Source: Nitricoxidireducens sp046726235
Lineage (GTDB): Bacteria > Pseudomonadota > Gammaproteobacteria > Burkholderiales > Rhodocyclaceae
Assembly: GCA_046726235.1 (NCBI GenBank)
Contig: JBKPAD010000010.1
Location: forward strand, 682,001 to 746,000
Length of the DNA: 64,000 nucleotides
Reading direction: 5' to 3'
This document shows, in pieces, positions 9,300 through 18,344 of the stretch. A program made the position numbers and the translations under genes. The notes beneath the pieces are model-generated. The model was not told the origin of the DNA. It was given only the letters and a program-made list of their open reading frames with translations, and made no database searches. How positions within the stretch are numbered: position 1 is the stretch's first letter; every line of letters starts with the position of its first letter.

Positions 9300-10346
9300 T
9301 TACGCGCCTTCCATCAGGAACAGGCGCGACTCGATCTCGAAGCGTCCCTGCGGCGAAGCCATGGCGATCAGCGTATGGCCCGGCTGCAGGACGAACTCGG
9401 CCGGCGGATTGAATACCCAGTCGTCGCGGCGGCGCACGGCCAGCAGCACGTAGCCGATGCCCTTGAGGTCCACCTGGCCGATCGGGCGCGCCTGGAAGCT
9501 CTCGGGGATCGCCACCTCCTCGAGCCGCAGCCTGTGTTCCGAACGCAGCATCTCATCGAGGAAGGAAACGACGTGCGGGCGGATCATCGCCGAGGCGATG
9601 CGCATGCCGCCGGTGAAGTTGGGCGAGACGATGGCGTCCGCGCCGGCCTTGCGCATCTTCTCGACGTTGCGCATCTCGTTGCAGCGCGCCACGACGCGCA
9701 CGTCCGGCGCGAGCTGCTTGGCCGTCAGCGCGATCATCAGGTTGCGGCTGTCGTCGCCGGTGATGGCGAACACGCCTTTGGCCTGCGCGATGTTCGCCTC
9801 GAGCAGCACGTCGTCGTCGACGGCGTCGCCGTGGATGTAGAGCATCCCCGGCTTCTTCTCGGCGTACGCCTCGAGGCGCTCGGGCTCCTCGTCGATGGCG
9901 ACGAAGTGGCGATGCGTGGCCTCGAGTTCCTGCGCCACGTTGCGGCCGACGCGGCCGAAGCCGCAGAGGATGTAGTGGCCGTGCAGCTTCTTGATCATCT
10001 TGTCCATGCGCCGCCTCCGCAACGACTTGTCGAAATCACTGGCCAGAACGATGGCCGTCACGCTCGAAAAGAAATATGTCATCGTGGAGATGCCGGCAAA
10101 GGCGATCGCCATCGTAAACAACTCGGTTTCCGGCCGCCGCCAGATCTCGACGCCGGCACCGTAGCCGATCGTCGCGACCATCAGGAAGGTCATGTAGAAG
10201 GCGTCGAGCCAGCCGGTGTCGGCGCCGCCGAGGTGCTTGTAGCCGACGGTGCCGACCAGCATGATGGCGGCGAACGCACCCAACGAAACGCCGATCGACA
10301 GGCGCGCGCGGCGGAAGACTTCCCGGGTGTTGCCGTCACCGATCAT
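9300..10346 (-). CDS. Two-TM potassium channel with RCK (TrkA-N/TrkA-C) domain
   Basis: 348 residues. Two transmembrane helices (about 15-37 and 75-100) flank a pore loop containing the K+ selectivity filter in TIGYG (residues about 59-63). A cytosolic RCK domain follows with the Rossmann motif ILCGFGRVGRNVAQEL and acidic nucleotide-site residue in VAIDEE. A TrkA-C-like domain covers about 255-345. The architecture is that of MthK-type ligand-gated channels in the inner membrane. The gating ligand (NAD(H), Ca2+ or other) cannot be read from the sequence. It lies 13 nt downstream of the PhnA/YjdM gene on the same strand. Confidence 0.9.
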   Translation of the reverse strand: MIGDGNTREVFRRARLSIGVSLGAFAAIMLVGTVGYKHLGGADTGWLDAFYMTFLMVATIGYGAGVEIWRRPETELFTMAIAFAGISTMTYFFSSVTAIVLASDFDKSLRRRRMDKMIKKLHGHYILCGFGRVGRNVAQELEATHRHFVAIDEEPERLEAYAEKKPGMLYIHGDAVDDDVLLEANIAQAKGVFAITGDDSRNLMIALTAKQLAPDVRVVARCNEMRNVEKMRKAGADAIVSPNFTGGMRIASAMIRPHVVSFLDEMLRSEHRLRLEEVAIPESFQARPIGQVDLKGIGYVLLAVRRRDDWVFNPPAEFVLQPGHTLIAMASPQGRFEIESRLFLMEGA

Positions 10347-10359
10347 CGGATGCGCGCTC

Positions 10360-10704
10360 TCAGACCTTCTTCACGAACTCCGACTTCAGCTGCATGGCGC
10401 CGATGCCGTCGATCTTGCAGTCGATGTCGTGGTCGCCGTCGACGAGGCGGATGTTCTTGACCTTGGTGCCGACCTTGACCACCAGCGACGAGCCCTTCAC
10501 CTTGAGGTCCTTGATGACGGTGACGCTGTCGCCGTCGGCGAGCGCGTTGCCGACGGCGTCGCGGATCTGCTTCTTCTCCTCGGCGCCGTCCGCAGCCGCG
10601 GCGCCCGCGGACCACTCGTGGGCGCACTCGGGGCAGATCAGCAGGCTGCCGTCTTCATAGGTGTACTCGGAACCGCATTTCGGGCATTTCGGCAGGCTGC
10701 TCAT
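10360..10704 (-). CDS. yjdM: PhnA/YjdM family zinc-ribbon protein
   Basis: 114 residues. The N-terminal zinc ribbon has CPKC (residues 7-10) and CPEC (24-27), followed by the PhnA domain with GDSVTVIKDLKVKGSS and LVDGDHDIDCKIDGIG, all diagnostic of the family. Members are often annotated as alkylphosphonate utilisation protein because of an old naming link. E. coli YjdM is not part of the phosphonate operon, and the true role is unsettled. It probably shares a transcript with the downstream channel gene. Length and motifs are complete. Confidence 0.88.
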   Translation of the reverse strand: MSSLPKCPKCGSEYTYEDGSLLICPECAHEWSAGAAAADGAEEKKQIRDAVGNALADGDSVTVIKDLKVKGSSLVVKVGTKVKNIRLVDGDHDIDCKIDGIGAMQLKSEFVKKV

Positions 10705-10865
10705 TTCGCTGGCACGTGATGATTCTGGGGACGCGATTCTATCGCTCCTTCATGCCCCGGCGCCGTCCCATGGCTGCCGGCAACATCGGCGGCGAGCCGC
10801 AATGGTGATACTCTTCCGGGGCGTTCTTAAGCGGCCGCGCCCGCGCCGCGCACCGAGGAGGCACC

Positions 10866-11120
10866 ATGGCAAACAAATTCCTGTTCACCCGCCAAGGCGA
10901 CAAGGAAGACGTCCTGCACGTCGGCGACACCGGCACCCTCGTTTTCTTCACCGGCGATCCCGGCGTCGCCGAGACGCTCGCGGACATCCGCAAGCGCACC
11001 GGCCAGGCCGCCACGGCCAAGGAACTGTCCGCCGACGAATTCGCGCAGGCCAAGGATGACGCCGAGAAGGACCGGCAAGCGTTCGAAGCCGCGCAGCCGA
11101 AGATTTCGTTCGAGCCTTGA
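10866..11120 (+). CDS. Small uncharacterised soluble protein (84 aa)
   Basis: 84 residues beginning MANKFLFTRQGDKEDVLHVG, with a GAGGAGG ribosome-binding site 6 nt before the ATG, so translation is credible. The N-terminal half looks like a small beta domain. The second half is a charged helix rich in Ala, Glu, Lys and Asp. No signal peptide, transmembrane segment or cysteine. No family recognised. It converges on putA with 18 nt between stops. A conserved small protein of unknown function is the safest description. Confidence 0.6.
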   Translation: MANKFLFTRQGDKEDVLHVGDTGTLVFFTGDPGVAETLADIRKRTGQAATAKELSADEFAQAKDDAEKDRQAFEAAQPKISFEP

Positions 11121-11138
11121 CCGCAACACCGGCGCGCT

Positions 11139-14100
11139 TCAGGCGCCCAGCGTCATCAGCGTCGCGTTGCCGCCGGCCGCCGCGGTGTTGATGCTCACGA
11201 CGCGCTCGGCGAGCATGCTGTAGAGCGGATAGCGGCCGCCGCGCCCCGCCACCAGCACCGCGATCAGCGGGCCCTCGACGGCCGCGGCAAGCCGGCGCAC
11301 ACGCGCCAGCTCAGCAGCATCGCCGGAGAAAAGCACGCCGGCAAGCCCCGCGAAATCCCGCCCCGACCTCCATCCGATGACGCCCAGCGCCAGCGGCTCG
11401 GGCAGCGCGCGCGCAACGCGTTCGTGCAATGGCGTCGCCTCGAACACCGGACGGTTGCCGCTCGCCAGCACGGCGGCGAGTTGCTCGCGCAGGGCTTCGT
11501 CGTCGCCGGCAAGGCACAGGAAGTCGCCGCGCGGCGCGAAGCGCAGCGTGTTGCGCTCGCCCGTCGGCCCCGGCAGCTCGACCTCGGCATCGAGCAGCGT
11601 CGCGGCGCCGTAGTCGGCGCACGACTGGGCGAGCCGCAGGTCGCCGCCGGCCTCGGCCCATGCCGCCAGCAGGCGCAACGGCGGCGGCAGGCCACCTGCC
11701 TGGCGGCGTCCGCCGACCGCGGCCGGCGTCAGGCCCTCAGCGCCGCCGAGCCGCGGCAACATCAGCGGCCCGCCCGCCTTGGGACCGGTGCCCGACAGCC
11801 CTTCGCCGCCGAAGGGCTGCACGCCGACCACCGCCCCGATCATGTTGCGGTTCACGTAGATGTTGCCGACGCGTGCGCCGACGACGACGCGCGCCACCGT
11901 CTCGTCGATGCGGCTGTGCACGCCAAGGGTGAGGCCGTAGCCGGTGGCGTTGATGTCCGTAACCAGCGCGTCGAGGCGATCGCCGGCGTAGCGCAGCACA
12001 TGCAGCACGGGGCCGAAGACCTCGCCCTCCAGCACTCCAATCGCATCGATCCCGATCAGCGTCGGCGGCACGAAGCGTCCGTGTTCGCACGCCGCCGGCA
12101 GGGCCGGCTGGAACACGGAATGGCCGGCGGCGCGCATCCGCTCGACGTAGGCGACGAGCCGTCCGCGCGCCTCCGCGTCGATCACGGGGCCGACGTCGGT
12201 CTCCAGCCGCATCGGATCGCCGACGCGCAGTTCCGTCATCGCCGCGCGCAGCATGTCGAGCACGCGGTCGGCGATCTCCTCCTGCAGGCACAGAACGCGC
12301 AGCGCCGAGCAACGCTGGCCGGCGCTGTCGAAGGCCGAGGCAAGGACGTCCTGAACGACCTGCTCGGGCAACGCCGACGAGTCGACGATCATGGCGTTCT
12401 GCCCGCCGGTCTCGGCGACCAGGCTCGCCTCGCCGCCGCGCTCCGCGAGCGTGCGATTGATCGCCCGCGCGACCTCGGTCGAGCCGGTGAACAGCACCCC
12501 GCGCACGCGGCGGTCGGCGACCAGCGCGGCGCCGACGATCTCGCCGCGTCCCGGCACCAATCGCAGCACGGCGCCGGGCACGCCTGAGCGATGCAGCAGC
12601 TCGACGGCCGCCGCCGCCACCCGCGGCGTCTGCTCGGCCGGCTTGGCGACGACGGCGGCGCCCACCGCCAGCCCGGCGGCGACCTGACCGACGAAGATCG
12701 CCAGGGGAAAATTCCATGGACTGACAGCGACGAATACGCCCGATGCCTCGCGCGGCTGCGCCGCCCGCGCCTGCTGGGCGTAGTAGCGGCAATAGTCCGC
12801 CGCCTCGCGCACTTCGGCGGCTGCGTTCGCCCAGTTCTTGCCGGCCTCGCGGATGCACAGCCACATCAGGCGCGGGCGCTCGGCCTCGATGAGGTCGGCG
12901 GCGCGCAGCAGGGCTTCGGCACGCGCCTGGGCGCCGCACGCGTGCCACGACGCGGCGCCGGCGTGGGCGGCGGCAAGCGCGGCGTCGACCTCAGCGGGTC
13001 CGACGTCGGCGACGTCAGCGATGAATGATGGGGCGACATCGAATTCCGCGAATGCCTTCCCGAGCGCCGCGATCTCCGCATCGCTGGCGAGATCGACGCC
13101 CAGCGAATTGCGCCGTGCGGCGCCGTAGAGTTCCGGCGGGCGCGGGATCGCCGGGTGCGGGCGGCCGCCGGCCTGCCGCGCCAGGTCGGCCGGATCGCCG
13201 AGCAGTTCGTCGACCGGCACTGCCGCATCGGCGATGCGGTTGACGAACGAACTGTTGGCGCCGTTCTCGAGCAGGCGGCGCACCAGATACGGCAGCAGCG
13301 TCTCGTGCGTGCCGACCGGCGCATAGATGCGGCACGCCCTGCCGAGCCCGGCGCGGTCCACGACCTGGTCGCACAGCGGCTCGCCCATGCCGTGCAGGCA
13401 CTGGAACTCGTACGCGTCGACGCCGCGCTCGCGCGCCATCTCGGCCACCGTCGCCACGGTATGCGCATTGTGGGTGGCGAACTGCGGATAGATCGCGTCC
13501 ATCGCGTCGAGCAGGCGCGCGGCGCAGACGAGGTAGCAGAGATCGGTGTGCGCCTTGCGCGTGAACACCGGATAGTCGGCGAGCCCGTCGACCTGCGCGC
13601 GCTTGATCTCGCTATCCCAGTAGGCGCCCTTGACCAGCCTCACCATCAACCGCCGCCCGCTGCGCCGCGCCAGCGCGGCGAGATGGTCGACGACCAGCGG
13701 GCTGCGCTTCTGGTAGGCCTGGACGACGAAGCCGAGGCCGTCCCAGCCGGCGAGTTCCGGATCGGTGGCGAGCGCGTCGAGCAGTTCGAGCGAGAGCATC
13801 AGGCGCTCGGCCTCCTCGGCATCGATGTTGACGCCGATGCCGCAGCCGCGCGCCAGCGCAGCCAGCGCCTTCAGCCGCGGCAGCAGCTCGGCCATGACGC
13901 GCTCGCGCTGGGTGCGCACATAGCGCGGATGCAGCGCCGACAGCTTGATGGAAATGCCGGGGCCGGCGACCGGGCCGCGTCCCGCCGCCGCGGCGCCGAT
14001 GGCGTGGATTGCGGTTTCATACGCGGCGAAATAGCACGCCGCGTCGGCAGACGTCAGCGCGGCCTCGCCGAGCATGTCGAACGAGTGACGGTAGCCGCGT

Positions 14101-14672
14101 GCCTCGTTGTTTGCCGCGCGCGAAAGTGCCGCCGCGATGTCCTCGCCGATGACGAACTGCTCGCCGAGCAGGCGCATCGCGACGTCCACGCCCTTGCGTA
14201 CCAGCGGCGCGCCGCCGCGCGCCAGCAGCCCAGAGAACGCCCGGCTGAGTTCGCCGTCGCCTGGATGCGCGACGAGGCTGCCGCCGAGCATCAGGCTCCA
14301 GGCTGCGGCGTTGACGAACAGCGACGGGCTGCGGCCGAGATGCGATCGCCAGTCGCCGGTCGCGAGCTTGTCGCGGATCAGGCGGTCGGCGGTCGCCTTG
14401 TCGGGGATGCGCAGCAGCGCCTCGGCGAGGCACATCAGCGCGATGCCCTCGCGGCTCGACAGCGGGAACTCCTGCATCAGGCGGTCGATGCCGCCATGGC
14501 CGTGCCGCGCGCGGCGCACGCCCTCGGCGAGCCGGCGCGCGCTGCCGGCGGCGGCCTCGCGGTCGTAGCGGATGCCGTCGAACTCGGCCAGCAGGTCGGC
14601 GACGCAGGCCGCCTCGTCGCGCCGCGTCGCGCGATCGATTGCGGCGAGGCGGCTCAGGGCGTCGGCATCCAT
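11139..14672 (-). CDS. putA: Bifunctional proline dehydrogenase / L-glutamate-gamma-semialdehyde dehydrogenase
   Basis: 1177 residues. It converts proline to glutamate in two steps with FAD then NAD+, and associates with the membrane peripherally. The proline dehydrogenase barrel occupies about 60-460, with the active-site region RLMVRLVKGAYWDSEIKRAQ. The aldehyde dehydrogenase domain (about 540-990) has the catalytic cysteine in SAGQRCSALRV and a catalytic glutamate in VAETGGQNAMI. A further C-terminal ALDH-like domain ends with NATLMTLG, as in long PutA proteins. There is no N-terminal ribbon-helix-helix DNA-binding domain (the protein starts MDADALSRLAAIDRATRRDE), so it is not expected to self-repress transcription as E. 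coli PutA does. YjbQ lies just upstream. Confidence 0.95.
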   Translation of the reverse strand: MDADALSRLAAIDRATRRDEAACVADLLAEFDGIRYDREAAAGSARRLAEGVRRARHGHGGIDRLMQEFPLSSREGIALMCLAEALLRIPDKATADRLIRDKLATGDWRSHLGRSPSLFVNAAAWSLMLGGSLVAHPGDGELSRAFSGLLARGGAPLVRKGVDVAMRLLGEQFVIGEDIAAALSRAANNEARGYRHSFDMLGEAALTSADAACYFAAYETAIHAIGAAAAGRGPVAGPGISIKLSALHPRYVRTQRERVMAELLPRLKALAALARGCGIGVNIDAEEAERLMLSLELLDALATDPELAGWDGLGFVVQAYQKRSPLVVDHLAALARRSGRRLMVRLVKGAYWDSEIKRAQVDGLADYPVFTRKAHTDLCYLVCAARLLDAMDAIYPQFATHNAHTVATVAEMARERGVDAYEFQCLHGMGEPLCDQVVDRAGLGRACRIYAPVGTHETLLPYLVRRLLENGANSSFVNRIADAAVPVDELLGDPADLARQAGGRPHPAIPRPPELYGAARRNSLGVDLASDAEIAALGKAFAEFDVAPSFIADVADVGPAEVDAALAAAHAGAASWHACGAQARAEALLRAADLIEAERPRLMWLCIREAGKNWANAAAEVREAADYCRYYAQQARAAQPREASGVFVAVSPWNFPLAIFVGQVAAGLAVGAAVVAKPAEQTPRVAAAAVELLHRSGVPGAVLRLVPGRGEIVGAALVADRRVRGVLFTGSTEVARAINRTLAERGGEASLVAETGGQNAMIVDSSALPEQVVQDVLASAFDSAGQRCSALRVLCLQEEIADRVLDMLRAAMTELRVGDPMRLETDVGPVIDAEARGRLVAYVERMRAAGHSVFQPALPAACEHGRFVPPTLIGIDAIGVLEGEVFGPVLHVLRYAGDRLDALVTDINATGYGLTLGVHSRIDETVARVVVGARVGNIYVNRNMIGAVVGVQPFGGEGLSGTGPKAGGPLMLPRLGGAEGLTPAAVGGRRQAGGLPPPLRLLAAWAEAGGDLRLAQSCADYGAATLLDAEVELPGPTGERNTLRFAPRGDFLCLAGDDEALREQLAAVLASGNRPVFEATPLHERVARALPEPLALGVIGWRSGRDFAGLAGVLFSGDAAELARVRRLAAAVEGPLIAVLVAGRGGRYPLYSMLAERVVSINTAAAGGNATLMTLGA

Positions 14673-14690
14673 CGCCCACGCCCCTGCGGA

Positions 14691-15104
14691 TCAGCCGAGG
14701 ATGGTGACCACCACCTCGCGCGAGTGCGCATGCTTGCGGTGCTCCCAGAGGTAGATGCCCTGCCAGGTGCCGAGCAGCAGATGGTTGCCGCCGAAGGGAA
14801 CCGAGACCGAGCTTCCCGTCAGCACGCTGCGCGCGTGCGCCGACATGTCGTCGCCGCCCTCGTCGCGATGGCGGTAGCCGGCGTCGCCGTCCGGCGCCCA
14901 GCGCGCGGCCAGCGTCTCGAGGTCGCGGCGCACGTCGGGATCGGCGTTCTCGGTGATCGTCAGCGAGCAGCTCGTATGGCGCACGAATACGTGTGCCACG
15001 CCGGCGGCGACGCCGCTGGCACGCGCCACTTCGGCGACATGCACGGTGATGTCCGTCATGCCGCGGCCGCTGGTGGCGATGCGCAGGGTCTGCTGTCTCG
15101 ACAT
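14691..15104 (-). CDS. yjbQ: YjbQ family protein (secondary thiamine-phosphate synthase enzyme family)
   Basis: 137 residues, the usual length of this single-domain family. Conserved segments are VFVRHTSCSLTITENADPDV, YRHRDEGGDDMSAHARS, GTWQGIYLWEHR and the final beta strand REVVVTI. Purified members can weakly complement thiamine-phosphate synthase, but the physiological role is uncertain. The start MSRQQTL is chosen because GGAG stands 9 nt upstream; the frame is open for 46 further codons of unlike sequence. It precedes putA by 18 nt on the same strand and may be co-transcribed, although no functional link is known. Confidence 0.9.
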   Translation of the reverse strand: MSRQQTLRIATSGRGMTDITVHVAEVARASGVAAGVAHVFVRHTSCSLTITENADPDVRRDLETLAARWAPDGDAGYRHRDEGGDDMSAHARSVLTGSSVSVPFGGNHLLLGTWQGIYLWEHRKHAHSREVVVTILG

Positions 15105-15303
15105 TCGCGATGCTCCGGTGTCTGGTGTCGTCCCAATCATTCCACCGCACGGAGCCGCTGTCCACCGGACCGGGATAGAATCCCGGCCACAACAAGCAGC
15201 ATCCTGAAAAGGGCCAGTCCATCCGAAAGGACGGACGCGCAAAGTTCCGATCTAACGGCATGTCCCACGATCGCCGGAACTGCCAGGACGTGCGGAGAAC
15301 GCT

Positions 15304-18282
15304 TTGGCCCTTTACCCCGATTCCCCTGCCGCCCCACAGGCGCCCAAGACGCGCTCGCAGCCGTCCGCGCTCGCCGCCGCGATCGCGGCGCTGGTGCTGG
15401 CGCTCGCGGTCGGCGCCGCGACCGAGCACGTCGCCCGCCTGGAGGCGCAGCGGGCTGCCACCCAGCAGCGCGAAAGCGTCATCAGCAAGCTCGGGGAATA
15501 TCGGGCTTCGCTGGAGGGGGAACTCAACGCGACGCTGTACCTGACCAACGGGCTCACGGCCTACGTGGCCCAGCGCACGCGCCTGGATCCGGATGTCGCG
15601 CAGGCGATGCTGAAAGCGCTCCACGGCCACGCCCGCCATACGCGCAACATCGGCCTCGCGCCGGGGAATCGCATCACCTACGTCTACCCCGTCGCCGGCA
15701 ACGAGAAGGCGCTCGGCCTGTATTACCCCGACGTTCCCGACCAATGGCCGGCGATCGAACGCGCCATCCGCGAGCGCCGGCCGACGCTCGCCGGCCCGGT
15801 CGTACTCAAGCAGGGCGGGGCCGGGTTCATTTACCGCGTGCCTGTCTACATCGGCCCGGAAGGCGACTACTGGGGCCTGTTGAGCATGGTCGTCGACCAG
15901 GACAGCCTGTTTTCCTTCGTCGGCAATGGGCAGTCGCATGACGGACTGGAGATCGCCATCCGCGGGCGCGACGGCACCGGCGCCAAGGGCGAAACCTTCT
16001 TCGGCGATGCCAGCCTTTTCGCGGGCGATTCGGTCAAGGCGATGGTCCGGCTGCCGGGCGGCAGCTGGCAGATCGCCGCCCGGCCCGCGGGCGGCTGGAA
16101 CCAGACCAGCCGTGACGAATGGATACGCGCCGGCGGGTGGACGCTCGCGGTCCTGCTGGGTGCGCTGCTGTATGCCGCGCTGGCGTCGATGGCGCGGCGA
16201 GTGCGTGCGGAGAAGGTCCTGCGCGCGAGCCGCGACGAGCTCAACGAGGCGCAGCACGTCGCCGGGATCGGCAGTTGGACGCTCGACCTCACGACCGGTG
16301 CCCTGACCTGGTCCGACGAGACCGCCCGCATTTTCGGCGCGCCGAAGGGCGCAAGGCTGACGATCGAAGGCTTCCTCGCGCGCGTGCACGAGGCCGACCG
16401 CGAGCGCGTCGCCGCCGCCTGGGAGACGGCGGTGAAGGGCGGCAGCCCGTACAACATCGAGCATCGCATCGTCGTCGACGGCTTGGAGAAGTGGGTGCAC
16501 GAGCGCGCCAACATCAGCTTTTCTCCCGAAGGGCGCCCGCTGGAGGGCATCGGCACAGTGCTCGACATCACCGTGCGCAAGCACGCCGAGATCGAGCGCA
16601 ATCGCATCCACGAGGTGTTGCGCCAGAACGAGGAGCGCCTGCGCGAGGCCCAGCGCATGGCTCAGCTCGGCAACTGGGAACTCGATCTCGAGACCCGGCG
16701 CATGAACGTCTCCGACCAGGTGGCGATGATCCTCGGGCGCGGCGAGGCGGCATTCGAACTCGCCTACGACGACTATCTGGCGCTGGTGCATCCGGAAGAC
16801 CGCCTCTGGGTGAAGACGCGCATCGACGATTCCGCCGCCGGCCGGCGCGAGTTCGATGCCGTCTACCGCCTCAATGCCGCCGACGGCACGCTCAGGTACG
16901 TGCGCCAGCGCAACGAGGCGCCGCCCGCCGACGGACCGCGGCGCCTGCTCGGCACGCTGCAGGACGTGACGCTCGACCGCCTCAACGAAGAGGCGCTCAA
17001 GGAGAGCGAGGAACGCTTCCGCACCGTCGCCGACTACAACTACGACTGGGAATACTGGCGCGACCCGGCCGGCGTCTATCTCTACCTCTCGCCGTCGTGC
17101 GAGCGCATCACCGGCTACACCCAGCACGAATTCATCAGCGACCCGGCACTGACCGAACGCATCGTGCATCCGGAAGACCGCTCGCGGGTCCTCTGCCACC
17201 TGGCCGACGCCGCCGACGACAGCGACCACATGCTCGACTTCCGCATCCTGCGCAAGGACGGCGAAGTGCGCTGGATCGCGCACGGCTGCCGGCCCGTGTT
17301 CGGCCAGGACGGAAGTTTCCGCGGACGGCGCGCCAGCAACCGCGACATCACCGACCGCAAGCGCACCGAAGCGGCGCTGCTCGAGGCGAAGAACTGCCTC
17401 GCGCTGGCGCTGGACGCGTCACAGCTTTCGATCTGGGATGTCGACGTCGAATCGCGCATGGTCATGCTCGACGCACGCTGGGGCAGCATCGTCGGCGGCT
17501 CCAGCAGCGTGACGGCTGCCACGGCCGACGAACTCAAGCGCGACATCCATCGGGACGACCTCGACCGCGTGACCGCCGCCGCACGGAAGCTGTTCGCCGG
17601 CGAGACGGCGAGCTTCGAGCAGGAGTTCCGCTTCCGCGTCGCCGACGGCGAATGGAAGTGGCTGCGTTCGAGCGGCACCATCCTCGAGCGCGACGCCGCA
17701 GGCAAGGCGTTGCGCGCGATCGGGACGACCCTGGACATCACCGAGCGCAAGCGCGCCGAGGAAGACATCCGCCGCATGGCCTTCCATGACCGGCTGACCA
17801 AGCTGCCCAACCGGCGCCTGCTCGAAGACCGGCTGCGCCAGGTGATGGCGCGCGCGCAACGCGACAGGAGCGGCGCTTCGGTCCTGTTCATCGACCTCGA
17901 CAGCTTCAAGCCGATCAACGACGAGTTCGGGCACGCGGCCGGCGATTGGCTGCTGCAGCGCGTGGCCGAACGCATGCTGGCCTGCCTGCGCGAGTCCGAC
18001 ACCGTGGCGCGCGTCGGCGGCGACGAATTCGTGGTCCTGCTGCCCGATGCGCGCACCAGGCCGGACGCGGCCGGCGTGGCCGAGAAGATCCGCGCCGCGC
18101 TGCTCGATGCCTTCGTCACGCCGGAAGGCCGCGAACTGAGGATCTCGTGCAGCATCGGCGTCGCGCTGTATCCCGAGCATGCCGATGACTTGCGCGGCCT
18201 CCTGCGCTGTGGCGACGAGGCGATGTATCGCGCCAAGCATGCCGGCCGCAACGCCGTCGAAGTGTTCTCGCCGCGTCCCTAG
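15304..18282 (+). CDS. Membrane-bound sensor diguanylate cyclase (CHASE-like, PAS x4, GGDEF)
   Basis: 992 residues. The inner-membrane sensor has a first helix (about 22-39), a periplasmic CHASE-like domain (about 45-270) and a second helix (about 275-294). Four PAS/PAC repeats follow (about 310-435, 450-560, 570-695, 700-815), several ending in DIT.RK-type PAC tails, then a GGDEF domain (about 825-990). The active-site GGDEF is intact at 905-909, and an inhibitory I-site RESD lies exactly five residues before it. Active synthesis of c-di-GMP with product inhibition is therefore expected. No EAL domain. The start is a TTG at 15304 with GGAG 6 nt upstream; no ATG fits. The periplasmic signal is unknown. 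Confidence 0.9.
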   Translation: MALYPDSPAAPQAPKTRSQPSALAAAIAALVLALAVGAATEHVARLEAQRAATQQRESVISKLGEYRASLEGELNATLYLTNGLTAYVAQRTRLDPDVAQAMLKALHGHARHTRNIGLAPGNRITYVYPVAGNEKALGLYYPDVPDQWPAIERAIRERRPTLAGPVVLKQGGAGFIYRVPVYIGPEGDYWGLLSMVVDQDSLFSFVGNGQSHDGLEIAIRGRDGTGAKGETFFGDASLFAGDSVKAMVRLPGGSWQIAARPAGGWNQTSRDEWIRAGGWTLAVLLGALLYAALASMARRVRAEKVLRASRDELNEAQHVAGIGSWTLDLTTGALTWSDETARIFGAPKGARLTIEGFLARVHEADRERVAAAWETAVKGGSPYNIEHRIVVDGLEKWVHERANISFSPEGRPLEGIGTVLDITVRKHAEIERNRIHEVLRQNEERLREAQRMAQLGNWELDLETRRMNVSDQVAMILGRGEAAFELAYDDYLALVHPEDRLWVKTRIDDSAAGRREFDAVYRLNAADGTLRYVRQRNEAPPADGPRRLLGTLQDVTLDRLNEEALKESEERFRTVADYNYDWEYWRDPAGVYLYLSPSCERITGYTQHEFISDPALTERIVHPEDRSRVLCHLADAADDSDHMLDFRILRKDGEVRWIAHGCRPVFGQDGSFRGRRASNRDITDRKRTEAALLEAKNCLALALDASQLSIWDVDVESRMVMLDARWGSIVGGSSSVTAATADELKRDIHRDDLDRVTAAARKLFAGETASFEQEFRFRVADGEWKWLRSSGTILERDAAGKALRAIGTTLDITERKRAEEDIRRMAFHDRLTKLPNRRLLEDRLRQVMARAQRDRSGASVLFIDLDSFKPINDEFGHAAGDWLLQRVAERMLACLRESDTVARVGGDEFVVLLPDARTRPDAAGVAEKIRAALLDAFVTPEGRELRISCSIGVALYPEHADDLRGLLRCGDEAMYRAKHAGRNAVEVFSPRP

Positions 18283-18344
18283 CGCGCCCGCATCCCGATC
18301 GTCCCGCGGCGCGGGGAAAATGCCATTACAATCGCCGGCCGGTC

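Noticed and set aside
13155..15941. A 928-codon plus-strand open frame opposite putA and yjbQ
   Set aside because: It runs through two well-supported genes and part of the GGDEF gene in another frame; composition and lack of domains mark it as a shadow.
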